Of a stretch of DNA of 41,424 bases, positions 1 to 10,599 are shown piece by piece. Position numbers and translations under genes: made by a program. How positions within the stretch are numbered: position 1 is the stretch's first letter; every line of letters starts with the position of its first letter. This DNA is from Gnetum montanum (taxonomy: Eukaryota > Streptophyta > Gnetopsida > Gnetales > Gnetaceae): contig MNCI01030123.1 of NCBI GenBank assembly GCA_015680685.1, positions 1,437,090 to 1,478,513 of the forward strand, given 5' to 3'. A model generated the notes under the pieces. The model saw only the letters and a program-made list of their open reading frames with translations, had not been told where the DNA came from and searched no databases.

Positions 1-62
1 TGGCAGCGGACCGCGATATCGCATATGCGATATCGTAGGGAAGGATGCGATATCGCGGCTTG
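1..62. repeat. CpG-rich palindrome cluster (GCGATATCGC)
   Basis: The decamer GCGATATCGC occurs at 13-22 and 47-56, and nine of its ten bases recur at 27-35. The first two copies together form a perfect 22-bp palindrome at 14-35, centred on CATATG. This CpG-dense stretch stands out from the AT-rich, CpG-poor sequence after it. It has no counterpart at the matching place in the second copy of the surrounding block (about 14,380-14,480). It may be the edge of another element cut by the window boundary. Confidence 0.6.
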
Positions 63-119
63 TGCAATCCGTGTCTCATCAATCCCTATAATAGTCATCA
101 TCATTAAATTATTGAAACT

Positions 120-2618
120 TTTTTTATGCTAGGGTAGCTATGGTCTTTTAGTTTCAACCAAATTGTATATCTCTTGAGCTTTTTTCTGCATCTGATTAAA
201 CATAGTTTTTTTCTCTTTCATCTTTTTTATTATCCCCCTTGTTTCTTTCATTCATTCCTTACTATATTCTATTTAAGCCATTACCTTCTTAAAGCTTGGT
301 AGTGTAAGATGTGATCAATTTGGAGCTTTTCCCTTCCTAGCTTGTTCTAACTATGAACTTATGACATCTAGCCTTTCCTTAAGCTGCATTTTCATATATT
401 CCTTATTTTTGAGCAATGATTCCTTGATTTTTATTGTTACTCTAAGTTTCTTATCTTCTCCTTTTATTCCCTTAACTTCCTCTTGTAATTTTAACACTTC
501 TTGTTCATTCTATAAGAGGAATTCTTTGAGCTTGGCTATCTAGTTATTGATTATTTATTCCATGTCCTTAATCAATGTAGCTATGGAAACAAACATATCT
601 TGATGGGAAATTATGAGCTTTTGCTTCTCCATCTATGGATCATCTTCCTTGTACTAGAAAATCACAATAGCTTTTGTCACAGGTGTAGTGGGAAGCTTTT
701 GACTTAATATGATGTAGTCTTACTTGTTCTTAACTTTGAAAGCTATAGTCATTCCATTCATTAGAGATACAAATAGAAAAGTGAGGGCTAATGATGAACC
801 TTCCCCTTTCTTCTACTATTGTTTTAGCTCAGTTAGCTTCTATTGTTCTTGTTCCTTTAGCCTCTCTTGCTCTTCTTGCTACTGTTGAAGCTCCATTAAC
901 TTTTGTTGTTTTAATTATTACTACTACTCTTTCTTTGCTCTTGCTTGATCAATTCTAGTCTTCCTTGTAGCCATTACCCTACCATATTCTATCTTGTCAA
1001 GGAAAAAACTCTTATTAGCCATGGAATTATCTAGCTCTAGTAATTTCTATAAGAAATAGTTTTCTTCCATTATGGCTAGATGCTCTTCTATAAAAATCTC
1101 TAGCTAAAGGATGCTCTTTATCTTCCATCCATCTATACACTTCAACCATTGGGGCATCACAAGCTAAAGCCAAAAAATTCATTGACAAACTCTTTTTAAG
1201 CTACATTAGAGCCTCTTCTTTAGCCTAGTTAACTTTCTTGGTGGTTTCTTTAAGATAAACTATGTTAGTATCATTGGACTAATGAACCTTCCTAGTTTTG
1301 ATGATGGAGTATATCTATCTCTAAGCTAAAGAAAAACTACACTGCTCCCTATATCTCCTAGCCATGGCTCTTAAATGACTTAAATTGATGAATCCCTAAA
1401 AGCCAAACTTGAAGGGAACAATTTCTTTATGCTTATAATCATATCTAAGAGGGCTTTCCCACATCCATCTACCCACTTCTAGTATAGCTAAATAGGGAGC
1501 TACAAATCTTGGTAGCTTGAAAGCCTTGCCACCAAACCCTTCTATTATAATCTAAGTGTAACAAGCATGGAGGAAAATGGCTTCATGATACTTTCCCTTG
1601 ATTTTATTTATAACTTGTTCATCAACCCTTGGTGGAAGAACTCCTAAAATTAGCTTAATTAGGTGAGGGTAAATGCAATTCCTTAGAAATTACAAATCCT
1701 ATACATTAAAGAAGCTCCTCTAATAGACAACTAGAAAGAAGTCATAGTAGGGGTACTTTGTTTAAGCTCTTCTCTACGAAGCATAATCCACAAAAATTGG
1801 AGATATCCTCTTAGGCTCAGGAAATTTACTCAACAAACAATCCAATAGAAATGAGCTACGGCTTAATTTATTCTCTTGCTTATGAATCTTAAACAAGCTT
1901 TTCTATAGGGTATCATTCATATATTGAATAGGAAAGAAATGCTTATTGTTCTTAGATCTACCTAGGCCCAAACATAGTTGTTAGATATAGTACTAATCTC
2001 ACAACCAGAGTAAAAAATTAAAGTAGAAATAAAAATCCTATGGGTAAGCCTAACCTCTAAAGCTTGGTAGGTAGCATTTGTGTATCCCCATGCTTTTGCT
2101 AAGTTGGACCATGGAAACTTGATACTCCCAAAATTAGGATAATTCTAAAATCTTCTGCTTGTTACCTCTTCATTATACATGTAGAGTTTAATCTCTATAA
2201 TTCTGGCTCCACTAACCCATAGAGCTCAAATGCTTTCTATGTGCTAATGTCAATGAAGTTCTTGGTATTATTCCTAAACCTTGTCCTTCTCATAGAATGT
2301 TTTTGCTACTATACAATTTAGAATATATTTAATTATATTATCCTTGGGTCTAAAACCAATCTTATGAAGCCTTATTTTCTTGTAGATTTTATGCCATTCC
2401 TCCATCTATTTTGTAGACTGCAAGCCTACTTTTTCTATTAAATCATGATCTTTGTCAAAGTTAAAACGATTTGTGTTCTTCACTTCCAACACTAGTCACA
2501 CTATATTAATCCATTGGTAGAGCTGATAAATATTCAAATTATATTATTGCAAGTATTAAAAAAATAAGGTATCAACATCCTAGAATTTCTTAAGCACTTC
2601 TTTTTCTTTATATGACAT
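120..2618 (-). pseudogene. LTR-borne ORF of unknown function (copy 1), decayed
   Basis: Read on the minus strand from an ATG at 2,618, one main frame continues for about 2.5 kb, interrupted mostly by TAG and TAA. I do not recognise the family. Near the N-terminus is MSYKEKEVLKKF, then an aromatic-rich stretch with YNLNIYQLYQW. The middle contains GGKAFKLPRFVAPYLAILE followed by RWMWESPLRYDYKHKEIVPF. Then comes ALACDAPMVEVYRWMEDKEHP. The last 150 or so residues are a highly charged coiled coil (for example NEQEVLKLQEEVKGIKGEDK). There are no zinc-knuckle, RT or integrase motifs. It has the same orientation as E1 gag-pol and would lie in U3. The copy at 14,420-18,078 keeps the same domains, so it was probably coding when the element was active. 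Confidence 0.5.
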
Positions 2619-2804
2619 CTTGGCTTTTCTCTAGAACTCGAAGCTTCTCTATATTTCTTAATAGCAGCTCTATCTTTTATTTTTCTCTATTTTGGCTCTT
2701 ACATTTTTTTTAGTCCTTAACTCTATTTGTCAATGGATTTTTCTTCAAAATTTATCTAAATTTTTCTTTCTAATAATTAGATCTTTATTCTTAAATTTTC
2801 TCAC

Positions 2805-3540
2805 TTTTTTTTGAGAGAATGTTCGGGAATGTATTACTGAAAGAATGGTACACGAGTATACAAGTACAAGCGGGGGTGGCCCACCCCGAAGAGGGGGGGG
2901 GTCCCCGGAAACCCACAAAAGATCAAGAGAAAAAACTCAGCTGACCCCCAGCATGGCGGCCGAACCACGGAGCCGTACAGATGTCGTACAGATGTCCAAA
3001 AACCCCCCAACATGGGGGGGGGGGGGCGCCCCCAACATGTGGGGGGGGGGGGGGCGCACCCACAACACAAAAGTAAGGGGGAGGATAGGAGGGGGAGGTG
3101 CACCCCCAACAGGGGGGCACAACCCCACACAAACAGTAACAAGGAGCCCAACAAAACGGGGGGGGAGGGGCTAGGGGCGGGTCAGCAGCTGGTGACAGGC
3201 ACACCGAGGCAACTCCAACTCATGGAGCAGGTCTAGGGTGGCACGGTGGTCCTCTGTGTCCACGAAGTTAGCGACCTGTTGAAACCCCTGCATAAGAGCC
3301 TCGCGCCTACTCCAGTCCGTCGAGGAATCCCCCGCATCCAGGTGGAATCTAGTGGACGTGCGCCGGATGTGCCATCTAAGCTCCCCCCAGGAGCTCTCAC
3401 AGCTAATTCCAAGGATGCTATACGGGCAGCGCCCCCCCCCCCTAAGCCACTGGCGGGCGCTGTGTTGATGCGCCCAGTTGAGTTGCCGTTGCCGTTGCAC
3501 CTCTTCCTCCTGCAGGCATTCCTGCTCCTCCCGGGATTCA
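2805..3540 (-). mobile_element. GC-rich retroposed-cDNA-like insertion
   Basis: This 0.73-kb GC-rich segment interrupts the E1 LTR and is absent from the other copy, where the flanks are contiguous near 18,270-18,285. Read on the minus strand it looks like a 5'-truncated cDNA: an open frame (3,540-3,171), then a GC-rich 3' untranslated part, then an AATACA signal-like hexamer about 20 nt before an A8 tract (2,805-2,812 as T8). The flanks share AATTTTC near 2,794 and 3,540, followed by CACT on both sides after a small mismatch; this may be a diverged target duplication. It contains runs of 13 G (3,014-3,026), 14 G (3,041-3,054) and 11 C (3,432-3,442). Confidence 0.55.
3171..3540 (-). pseudogene. 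5'-truncated ORF in GC-rich insertion, unknown product
   Basis: About 123 codons are open from the insertion edge to a TAG at 3,171. The product begins with a Glu/Gln/Arg-rich stretch (EEQECLQEEEVQRQRQLNWA) and continues with WGELRWHIRRTSTRFHLDAG and WSRREALMQGFQQVANFVDT. It ends LHELELPRCACHQLLTRP. I do not recognise the family. Its amino-acid composition looks like real protein and it is the only frame compatible with the apparent poly(A) polarity. The 11-C run inside it may have caused a slip. The long frames on the opposite strand are low-complexity Gly/Pro/Arg products of the homopolymers. Confidence 0.35.
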
Positions 3541-3964
3541 ATTTTCAACACTTGTTGCAGGCTTTGATTTGGTTGAGCTACTTCATTGAAGGCTTAGGAT
3601 TTTAGATTTAAAATCTTGCCCTTTGTACCCTCACTATATTACTGATGTTATCTTGTAGAGCCTTTCCAAGGCCTATCTAGTGTTGATTTTAAGCTCTATG
3701 AATCCACTTTTCAAAAGTTTCTGATATGATGAAGGGAATTCAAGCTTCTTTATTAAATTTATTCTATGTTACACCATGCCTTTTACTGACCTAGATTAAA
3801 AATAAAATGTGCACATGTATAATTTCTAGAGGGCTCAGAGTGAGATCTAATGTGGCCTATAGAACCATTTTAGAGCTTACTCATAGAATCATTTTTATGT
3901 CATACAAACTTGCTCTTCAAAGAAGTTGATGTAGAAGTTGTTGACATGGTAAAATGAAAGAGGA

Positions 3965-5265
3965 CCCTATTTGTAGAGATAAATTTTGGTTCTACAATCA
4001 ATGTCCCCTCTTTAAAGCTAATGTGACTCATAGAACCAATCTAGTTTTTTTTTATATATATATAGATATCTTTTGGCTCCACAAACTGGTATTTATAAAG
4101 AATAACATGGCAGAACTTCTTCAAGATCTATTCATAGAGATAAATTTTTACCTTCACAAATTAGCTATACAAGCTAATGTGGTAGTGAGTTTTGAATGTT
4201 TTCTTAAAAGCTCTTTAAGTGAATTTAGCTATTCATAGAACCATTTTGTAGAGCTACATTTTAACCTTGTGTACTTATTGCTCATGGCTACTGATGTGGA
4301 AAGACCATTTCTACTTACTTAAGGGGCTAATGTGGTAGAGCTTGTTTTGTACATGTATTGTAGAACTAAATTGACTCTATGAGCATCATTTTTTGTTAAT
4401 GCTAGCATGGAAGAACTAAGAGTTTCGTATCTTATAGAGTCATTTAGTAAAATCATTCCCTTACTCTATGAGTGGTAGAAAAAGAAGATGTAGTAGAGTG
4501 ATTTTCTAAAACTATTTTGTAGAACCATATTCTGGATTTACAAAATACTCAACTCCAAACATCCTCCTTGGTTACATAGAATCATTTTTAGCTTTTCTTG
4601 TATAGCCAATTTTTCACTCTACAAACTTTTTTCAAACAAAGTTCACATGTAATATGGATTTTACAAATAAGGAAAACATTGATCTCTTCTCATGCCTAGA
4701 TGGTGTAGTAGTTCTTCAAGTAAAATCCTGTTGTAAATCTAAATTTTTGTTTCATAACCCTCCTTTATATGTTGACATGGCTCAGGGAACAATCCTATAG
4801 AACCTATCTTTCACTCTTCAATAGATTGTATGGCAAAGCTTGAAAATGATATTTTTAGTAGAGTCATTTTGTAATCCTAAGAATCCTTCCCCTAAAAGGA
4901 ACTAACATGGTAGGAGCAGATGTGAAATATCTTATAGAACCATAGTTTAATCCTTTAGATGAGCTTTTCTCAATATGCTTTGCAAACATGGCTATAGAAC
5001 CACTTTGTAGAGCTGATTTTTTACTCTATGAGTTCTTTGGTATAAGAACAAGTTGAAGTGATAAAACTGAAAATAAGCTCTTTTGTGGAGTAAGATTTTG
5101 GCTCTACAAATAATATCCTAAATATCCTAGCTGACATGTTAGAGTTATTTTTTATGATAACTTGTAGAATCTAAGTTTAACTTTACAAGCTACATCATCA
5201 AGCTCACATGGTAGAACCAAACAAAGCATCCTTTGTAGAGATATATTTCAACTCTACAAACCTCT
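3965..5265. repeat. Tandem array of ~78-bp units with palindromic core (copy 1)
   Basis: About 16 degenerate units recur every 60-130 bp, mostly 70-90. Each has a core TTGTAGAGC, about 10 bp, GCTCTACAA, followed by a GACATGGTAGA-like motif. A clear example is 5,232-5,260, with perfect 9-bp arms and an 11-nt loop. Others start near 3,971, 4,359, 4,601, 5,007, 5,084 and 5,163. The array lies in the distal part of the putative E1 U3, on the 5' side of the LTR-borne ORF. Cruciform, RNA hairpin or regulatory-site roles are possible; none can be shown here. Confidence 0.65.
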
Positions 5266-6329
5266 TCCATGTTAGTAGAGTTGATTTTGGTGGAGTTTTC
5301 TTCTATGCTTCTTGCCAAACCAAAAGTTCTTCTTCATATGGTGATATGACAAACAAGTTTTAGTAATACTTTTTAAAATACAAATCAAGCCATTTTCCTG
5401 AAGCAAGGGTTTCATTTAGCACTCCACTATTTTTTCTAATATCCAATATGATGAAGTCAATTCGTAATCTCTATGATTCAATTCCTACAAATCTTGATTA
5501 AGCTAATAGGTAAACATAGAGCATATTTATTCTAGTTTATCTTGTGTAAACCCTATCTTTAATGGATTAGCTCAATTATCCTATGTGGTGGTGATTTTAA
5601 GTTTGAAATTCTAGCTCTTCAAATCATTTGGAAATTTTTCAAACTTCTATATTTGATAGAGTGTAATGACCTTAAAACCCTTTCCTTGAAGGATTTTGAT
5701 CATAAAGCCCTTAATTTAAGTGGCATCTTTTCTAAAACTCCTTAAAAAGTTTTTCTTAGAATTTATCTTATTGAAAATTCCACACATTAAACCTTATCCC
5801 AATCATACTAAGTGATTAGATTCTCCAAAAATGAAAGTTAAACCTTGTTTCATTAATGACCAAAATTTTACTATAGACTACTAAGCCAAAAATCCCTATA
5901 CTTTAAAGGAAAATGAAGCAAAAATTAAGTCAAAAATTTTGGGCATTTCTCCAAGCACTTAACCTTGGAACTTTCCTTAAGTTCAAGGCTTAATTCCATA
6001 ACTTGAGTTATTATTCATTGTGAGTTTCTAGAAATCATATGGAAATATTTATTTCTCTAATGCTCTATCTTTCATTTGACTTGATTAGTCTCTTGGGTAT
6101 GTTGAGATTTACTTTAATGCCACTAAATTCACACAGAAATCATTATTCGACAAAAGACACTAATTATTACAACAATTTTTCCAAATAAAAATAGCCTCCT
6201 TATTGCAACACTTATGTATAGTCATAGATAAACTAAATACAAATTCAAATATTTTTATGAGGAAAACCCCTATAGCTTAAGGCTTAGTAGAAATAAAAAA
6301 AATCCCTCTCCTAAAAATTTAAAACAAGC

Positions 6330-6950
6330 TAATGAAACTAGATGACAATGTATAGTAATGACTACTTTCTTCAGATCTTTTTGTTCTAAAACCCCATCAT
6401 ACTCAAGCTTGGTTGTTACTTAAGTATACTGGCTTATGCTTCATTACTCCAATTCCATCATTCCTTGGATTTCTTGGAACCAAAAGACAAAGAACAACCA
6501 AGACATATCATTCTTTGTCTTTTGGTTCCTTTTCTAAATATCTAAAATTTTCTTCAATGTCATTTTTAGGCTGATTCATCAAGACATTCTCATAATTGAA
6601 AACTTAGTTTGGGCTCTCTTTGATAATGTCCTCTCTTTGTGAGAGATCTGAACACTCCAAAAATTTAACCCATTCTTAGACATGAATTGATTTTCCATCT
6701 ATAAGAGCTGAGAATTCATCAAAGAGCCACGTCATAAATGGATAGTTGTAGAATGCCTCATAAATGATAACTTTATAAAATATTCTTTGCATGTGTTTGG
6801 GGTAACATCCGAATAGATATGAAATGAAAGGCCTAGCTCTCATCTTGATTCTTCTTGAATCTACAAACAATCTTCTTCTTACATTGGACCTTAATTTTCC
6901 AGTTATGGTATGATTATGGATTCTATAACTTGACTTCAACCTTCCTATAT
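6330..6950 (-). pseudogene. Post-integrase ORF of E1, unknown
   Basis: Between the integrase end and the putative 3' LTR, one minus frame runs from about 6,950 to 6,330 with few stops. An 87-codon piece at 6,676-6,939 is intact. It contains RSNVRRRLFVDSRRIKMRAR, then an aromatic stretch PFISYLFGCYPKHMQRIFYK and YPFMTWLFDEFSALIDGKSI. The frame resumes after a stop with EWVKFLECSDLSQREDIIKE. There is no confident transmembrane segment and I do not recognise the family. Its position matches that of extra ORFs in several plant gypsy elements. It could also be chance-open AT-rich sequence. Confidence 0.3.
6476..6529. repeat. Perfect 19-bp inverted repeat (hairpin)
   Basis: The arms 6,476-6,494 (GGAACCAAAAGACAAAGAA) and 6,511-6,529 are exact reverse complements around a 16-nt loop. 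Perfect pairing is unusual in sequence as decayed as this. It lies in the 3' part of E1, between integrase and LTR. Confidence 0.9.
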
Positions 6951-7049
6951 AGTCCTAAGAAATTAGTTACAACATACTATGTACATATTTACAATTTGGT
7001 AACCCATTCGTAAGTTTATCTAACTAGGAAATTTCCCAAAATAATGTTT

Positions 7050-8110
7050 AGATGAAGAACATTAAATGGATAGCTCAACACCTATCCATCTAGTGAAGTA
7101 AGCTTAAAAGTATTTTCAAACACTTGTTACTTAATCATCAATAGCCTAATCCACCTAGCTAAAAATTTATTTGTTTTATCTTTCTGATTGACTTTCCATA
7201 ACAAAACCAAGTCTCCTTCTCTAAATGCCTTATGTCCTTCTTGGTAATCAAACCATCTCTTTATTAATGCTACATTATGTAAGAGCTTATCTTGCACTTC
7301 ATCAATTTCAGCTTTCCACTTTAATGTTAAAGAGAGTATAGCATATTATTTTCTTGATCATGGACTATAATTTTCCATAAATCCAACTATTGAAGACATG
7401 ACTGTATTAGTTATTTGAACATTAAAATCATAAACTAAGCTCAATAGTGTAGTTCCTATAGATTTCTTTATTTAATCCTATTAGTCCATAGGACTCCTTA
7501 TAATAGTTCATGCCAATTTTTTATATTATTATTCTTGGAATTCTTGATATAAAAGATCAACTTTTTATTTGTAGATTCAATCAGACCATTTCTTTGCAAA
7601 AAGTATTTTGAAGATGAATAGAGTAACATTAATTTTTTTTTTGAAGTCCACCTTATGAACTTGACTGATTTAAAATATGTGCCATTATCAATTACTATCG
7701 ATTCTAGCATCCCAAACTAATTTAAGACATATTGCTTAAGAAATTTAATTACATCATAGGATGTGCTTCTTCTTAGAATGTTAGCCTCTATCCACTTAGT
7801 AAAATAATCAATGATTGTCAAAATAAACCTATCATCACCTTGAGATGAAGTAATTGCTACTATAAAATCCAATCCCCACATTTGAAAAGGCATGTCTACT
7901 ATTACTAGTTTAAGTGGAGTGTTAGCTTTTCTTGGCTTTGTTTCTTGCATTTGGCACTTGTAATAGGTTAAAATTTTATCTCTCACATCCTTGTATATAG
8001 TGGACTAATAGAAATAATATCTCAATATATGTTGCATTGTGGTTCTAGGGGATTTGTAATATAGGCCTTCATGATCATGAATTTACATTAATATTCCTTC
8101 ATTTTTTCGA
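7050..8110 (-). pseudogene. E1 integrase
   Basis: This is a Ty3/gypsy integrase on the minus strand, which would insert element cDNA into chromosomes. The decayed H2C2 zone lies near 8,110-7,960 and ends in TYYKCQMQ. The core shows the first Asp in MWGLDFIVAITSSQGDDRF, followed by IIDYFTKWIEA (7,717-7,986). The second Asp is in VIDNGTYF and the Glu in NGLIESTNK (7,498-7,710). The C-terminal part near 7,200-7,050 has the gypsy-type series LVLLWKVNQKDK, FLARWIRL, NTFKLTSLDG and YPFNVLHLN. The D-D-E residues remain, but stops and frameshifts break it into pieces. Confidence 0.85.
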
Positions 8111-8789
8111 TTTGGCGCACATTCCAATAAAACACCTCTTAAATCTTTCCTATATTGAATTACCTGAGTATAGAGGTATTTCTTGGTTTTGATTATAAAA
8201 GCTCTTTCTTTGATTTTAGATAAATTCTTGGGAATTTTTCAGCTAATAAGAAATTTCACTATGTCATCATACCAATTTGTGATTTTAGAAAGGGCTAGCA
8301 GTTCTTGTTCAAATTCTTTTGCCATCATCCTAGATAATCCCAAATTCATTATTATTTTACATGTTTCCAAAGAGAAACTAAATTCTTGAAGTTTGATTAT
8401 TTAGTTAGCCCTCTTAAGCTTGATTTCATTTTTTGATGGGAATTTCCTTATAGCTAGCTCTATGTTCATAATATGAACTAAAGAATTTTGCAAATAATAC
8501 TTAAAATACCCCAAATCTTTAATCATGGAAAATGCTTATTTTTATAATTTAGAGTAATCTCTTTCAAATTCCTTTAATTGAAAAGTAAAAAAATTCAATT
8601 GGCTTTTCTTTTGTTTCATCTTTTTGTTAATACTACAACCGATGAATCCTTTAAAGAAAAATTACATAGCTAGAAATCTTATTTTAATTTTTTTTTCCAC
8701 CAAATATGGGGCTTATAAAATGGATTTCTTAATTTGATCCAAAGCTTCAAGTGATTCTTTACTCTTTCTTACTTAAACATCCTTTTTAA
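8110..8789 (-). pseudogene. E1 connection and gypsy-type RNase H, decayed
   Basis: Directly after the truncated RT the frame reads SKESLEALDQIKKSIL and APYLVEKK, the usual start of the RT-RNase H connection. It continues through LNFFTFQLKEFERDYSKL and FSLETCKIIMNLGLSRMMAK into the stretch before integrase. Several stops and lost catalytic positions make it inactive. RNase H would have removed the RNA strand during reverse transcription. The call rests on order and scattered matches. Confidence 0.55.
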
Positions 8790-9240
8790 CATTCATGAAA
8801 GAGGTTTTGTTGTTTCAGTAAATCCATTAATGAATTTTTTAACAAAGTTTATTTTTTCAAAGAAATATCTCAGTGCCTTTTTATAAGTAGGATGTACTAT
8901 GCCAACACGTAATAACTTCTTGATTTTAGCTTTCATTGTTGTTTCAAAAATTGGATTAAACTTCCTTAGATTTTGTTTAACTATCATGAAATCCTTTTCC
9001 AAAGGAATTTTATGAATCATAATGTTGGGATCAAAAGTTCTCAAATGATCATATGACCAAGTGAAATTGTTAAGATTTTCTCTAAGAACTTGCATCAATT
9101 GCTTTTTTATGTTTGATTAAAGTTTTATCCCAATATTAAAGTACTTTGAAATATCTTGACATCCTAAATTTATTATCTTATAAGCTTGATCCTTAGGAGT
9201 TTGAACTTCTGATCCTTGAACTATAATCTTTATTTAAATT
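8790..9240 (-). pseudogene. E1 reverse transcriptase with palm domain deleted
   Basis: The N-terminal RT landmarks are clear: LNNFTWSYDHLRTFDPNI, then IHKIPLEKDFMIVKQNLRKF and IKKLLRVGIVHPTYK. The frame then passes directly to FFEKINFVKKFINGFTETTK, which in related elements lies after the active site. The F/L-D and YVDD motifs are therefore missing, a deletion of very roughly 130-150 residues. This copy could not polymerise DNA. The frame is open across the join, so the loss looks like one clean internal deletion. Confidence 0.8.
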
Positions 9241-9343
9241 TTTCCTCCAATTGTAGTACCTTTTAAAGTATTCCTCTTCCTTTTGGTTCTAAATTGCCCA
9301 TTTTATAAATGTGACTTTTCAATTCTCCCATATTTCTAAGAAA

Positions 9344-9990
9344 TCAAATTATTTGATGACCATCCTCAACCCCTTGAAAACATTTTTCATTATCAAGGGC
9401 CATTGGTTTTGACTCAAATTCAATCACCAGTTTACAATGTTTAGCTCGTTTTAATGAATCTTGAGTTGAAGCTACCACTGTAGGTTCATCAGCCTTTTGA
9501 TTCTTTTCCCTTATAAAATTTTCAATGTTATAATCCATAAACATTTTAAGTAATCTTACTGTCATTTACTTATAATTCTTAAGAAATAAGTGTTTAACAG
9601 TTCACTTTTCTTCAACTTGGTCACATATGAGCTTTGAGTTCCTTTTAACCTCTAATTTCATGATTCCTTTTTCATGAGCCATTTTCAATCCTCTACATAG
9701 TGCTTCATATTCAGCTCTATTATTAGTATAAGGAAATTCCAATTACATAACTTTTGATTCCACATGGTTTCCTAGGCTAACTAAAATAATACCAATTCCT
9801 AATCTTTTATAATTTCAATCCCTATTAAAATATAATTGCCAAAATTATTTTGATTTATTATTAGAATGTATAATTTGTATTTTTCATATTTAACTAACTC
9901 TTAATTCAATTTTCTTTGATTCAATTCTCTTATTTTTTCCATTTAAAGTCATATTATTTATCATTAATGGTTCACTATATATATAAATCT
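9344..9990 (-). pseudogene. E1 archaeal-type RNase H placed before RT
   Basis: The minus frame reads LYFNGD (degenerate first motif, the Asp position reads Asn), GIGIILVSLGNHVESKVM, then TNNRAEYEALCRGLKMAHEK. It continues with LEVKRNSKLICDQVEEK, then DYNIENFIREKNQKADEPTV. This is the pattern of the second, archaeal-type RNase H of Tat-lineage plant gypsy elements. The Glu of AEYEAL and the last Asp (KADE) remain; the middle Asp is Asn (RNSKLI). Its place is odd: it lies between protease and RT, and the frame then runs towards RT. In E4 of this window the homologous domain lies between RNase H and integrase. Confidence 0.8.
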
Positions 9991-10049
9991 GATTTGGTTC
10001 TCCCTTCCATGGAAACCACATATGTGAATAGTTTGTAGATATGTATTCA

Positions 10050-10470
10050 GAAAAATTTCAACTCTAAATTTTTCTTAACAATAAGTTATAAAAATCAAGA
10101 ATATCAGCTACTTGAATAGTAACTCTACTCTTGATCCTTGGATCTAGAGCTAACTAGAATAGTATGCTTGGTAATTGACCTATTATCCTAACTCTACTCT
10201 TGTCAACTTGGATAATTTTCTTATTTAACTGTTTTGGTTTTAATCTTAGTTGATCACATATTGACAAAGGAATTAATGTACAAGTGGCTTTGGAATCAAA
10301 TAAACAATTATGTAGATATCTATCTTTTAACTTAAGAGTTAATAAGAAAGGAGGAGCATCTTTGTCAGCTACAACCTATGTTTTACTAATAGATTTATGG
10401 TTATAAATATAGTTTGTAGCAACATCACTTACTTTCTTTTTGTTCTTAATCTATTCTAAAATTCTCTTAT
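10050..10470 (-). pseudogene. E1 aspartic protease, active site changed
   Basis: The minus frame contains FLLTLKLKDRYLHNCLFDSK, then ATCTLIPLSICDQLRLKP and RIIGQLPSILF. NCLFDSKATCTLIP matches the retropepsin motif with DSK in place of DSG or DTG. The change fits a GG to AA transition and would remove activity. This enzyme cuts the gag-pol polyprotein. It lies after gag and before the aRH domain. Very few stops occur in this stretch. Confidence 0.7.
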
Positions 10471-10599
10471 AGTATTCTTCCATTTGAAATCATTGGTATA
10501 GGCTAATATTGGGTTTAATCCTTTTGAAATCTTCTATTATGTCATATTTTCCATCATCATAAATCCTAACTTCCTAAACATTCTTGCAATAGGATCCTA

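Larger units (their letters stand above)
1..6187 (-). mobile_element. Element E1: probable 3' LTR, giant, window-truncated
   Basis: From about 150-220 up to 6,187 this block is homologous in the same order and orientation to the block ending at 19,757, roughly 80% identical in stretches compared by eye. Clear matches are 220-4,700 with 14,600-19,452, and 5,878-6,187 with 19,452-19,757. The second copy lacks what corresponds to 4,700-5,878. Homology stops at 6,187, just after the integrase end of E1, where a 3' LTR should begin on the minus strand. The 5' copy ends in CCAAACA; here it reads CCAAATA, as if the terminal CA had decayed. Target duplications cannot be checked because the lower end is outside the window. 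A segmental duplication is the alternative reading. Confidence 0.6.

Noticed and set aside
2834-3236. Several overlapping ORFs on both strands in the GC-rich insertion
   Set aside because: They are Gly/Pro/Arg/Cys-rich read-outs of G and C runs; only the minus frame at 3,171-3,540 fits the apparent poly(A) polarity.
4048-4070. TATATATA stretch as a promoter
   Set aside because: A short AT microsatellite inside a degenerate tandem unit, with no transcript or gene start near it.
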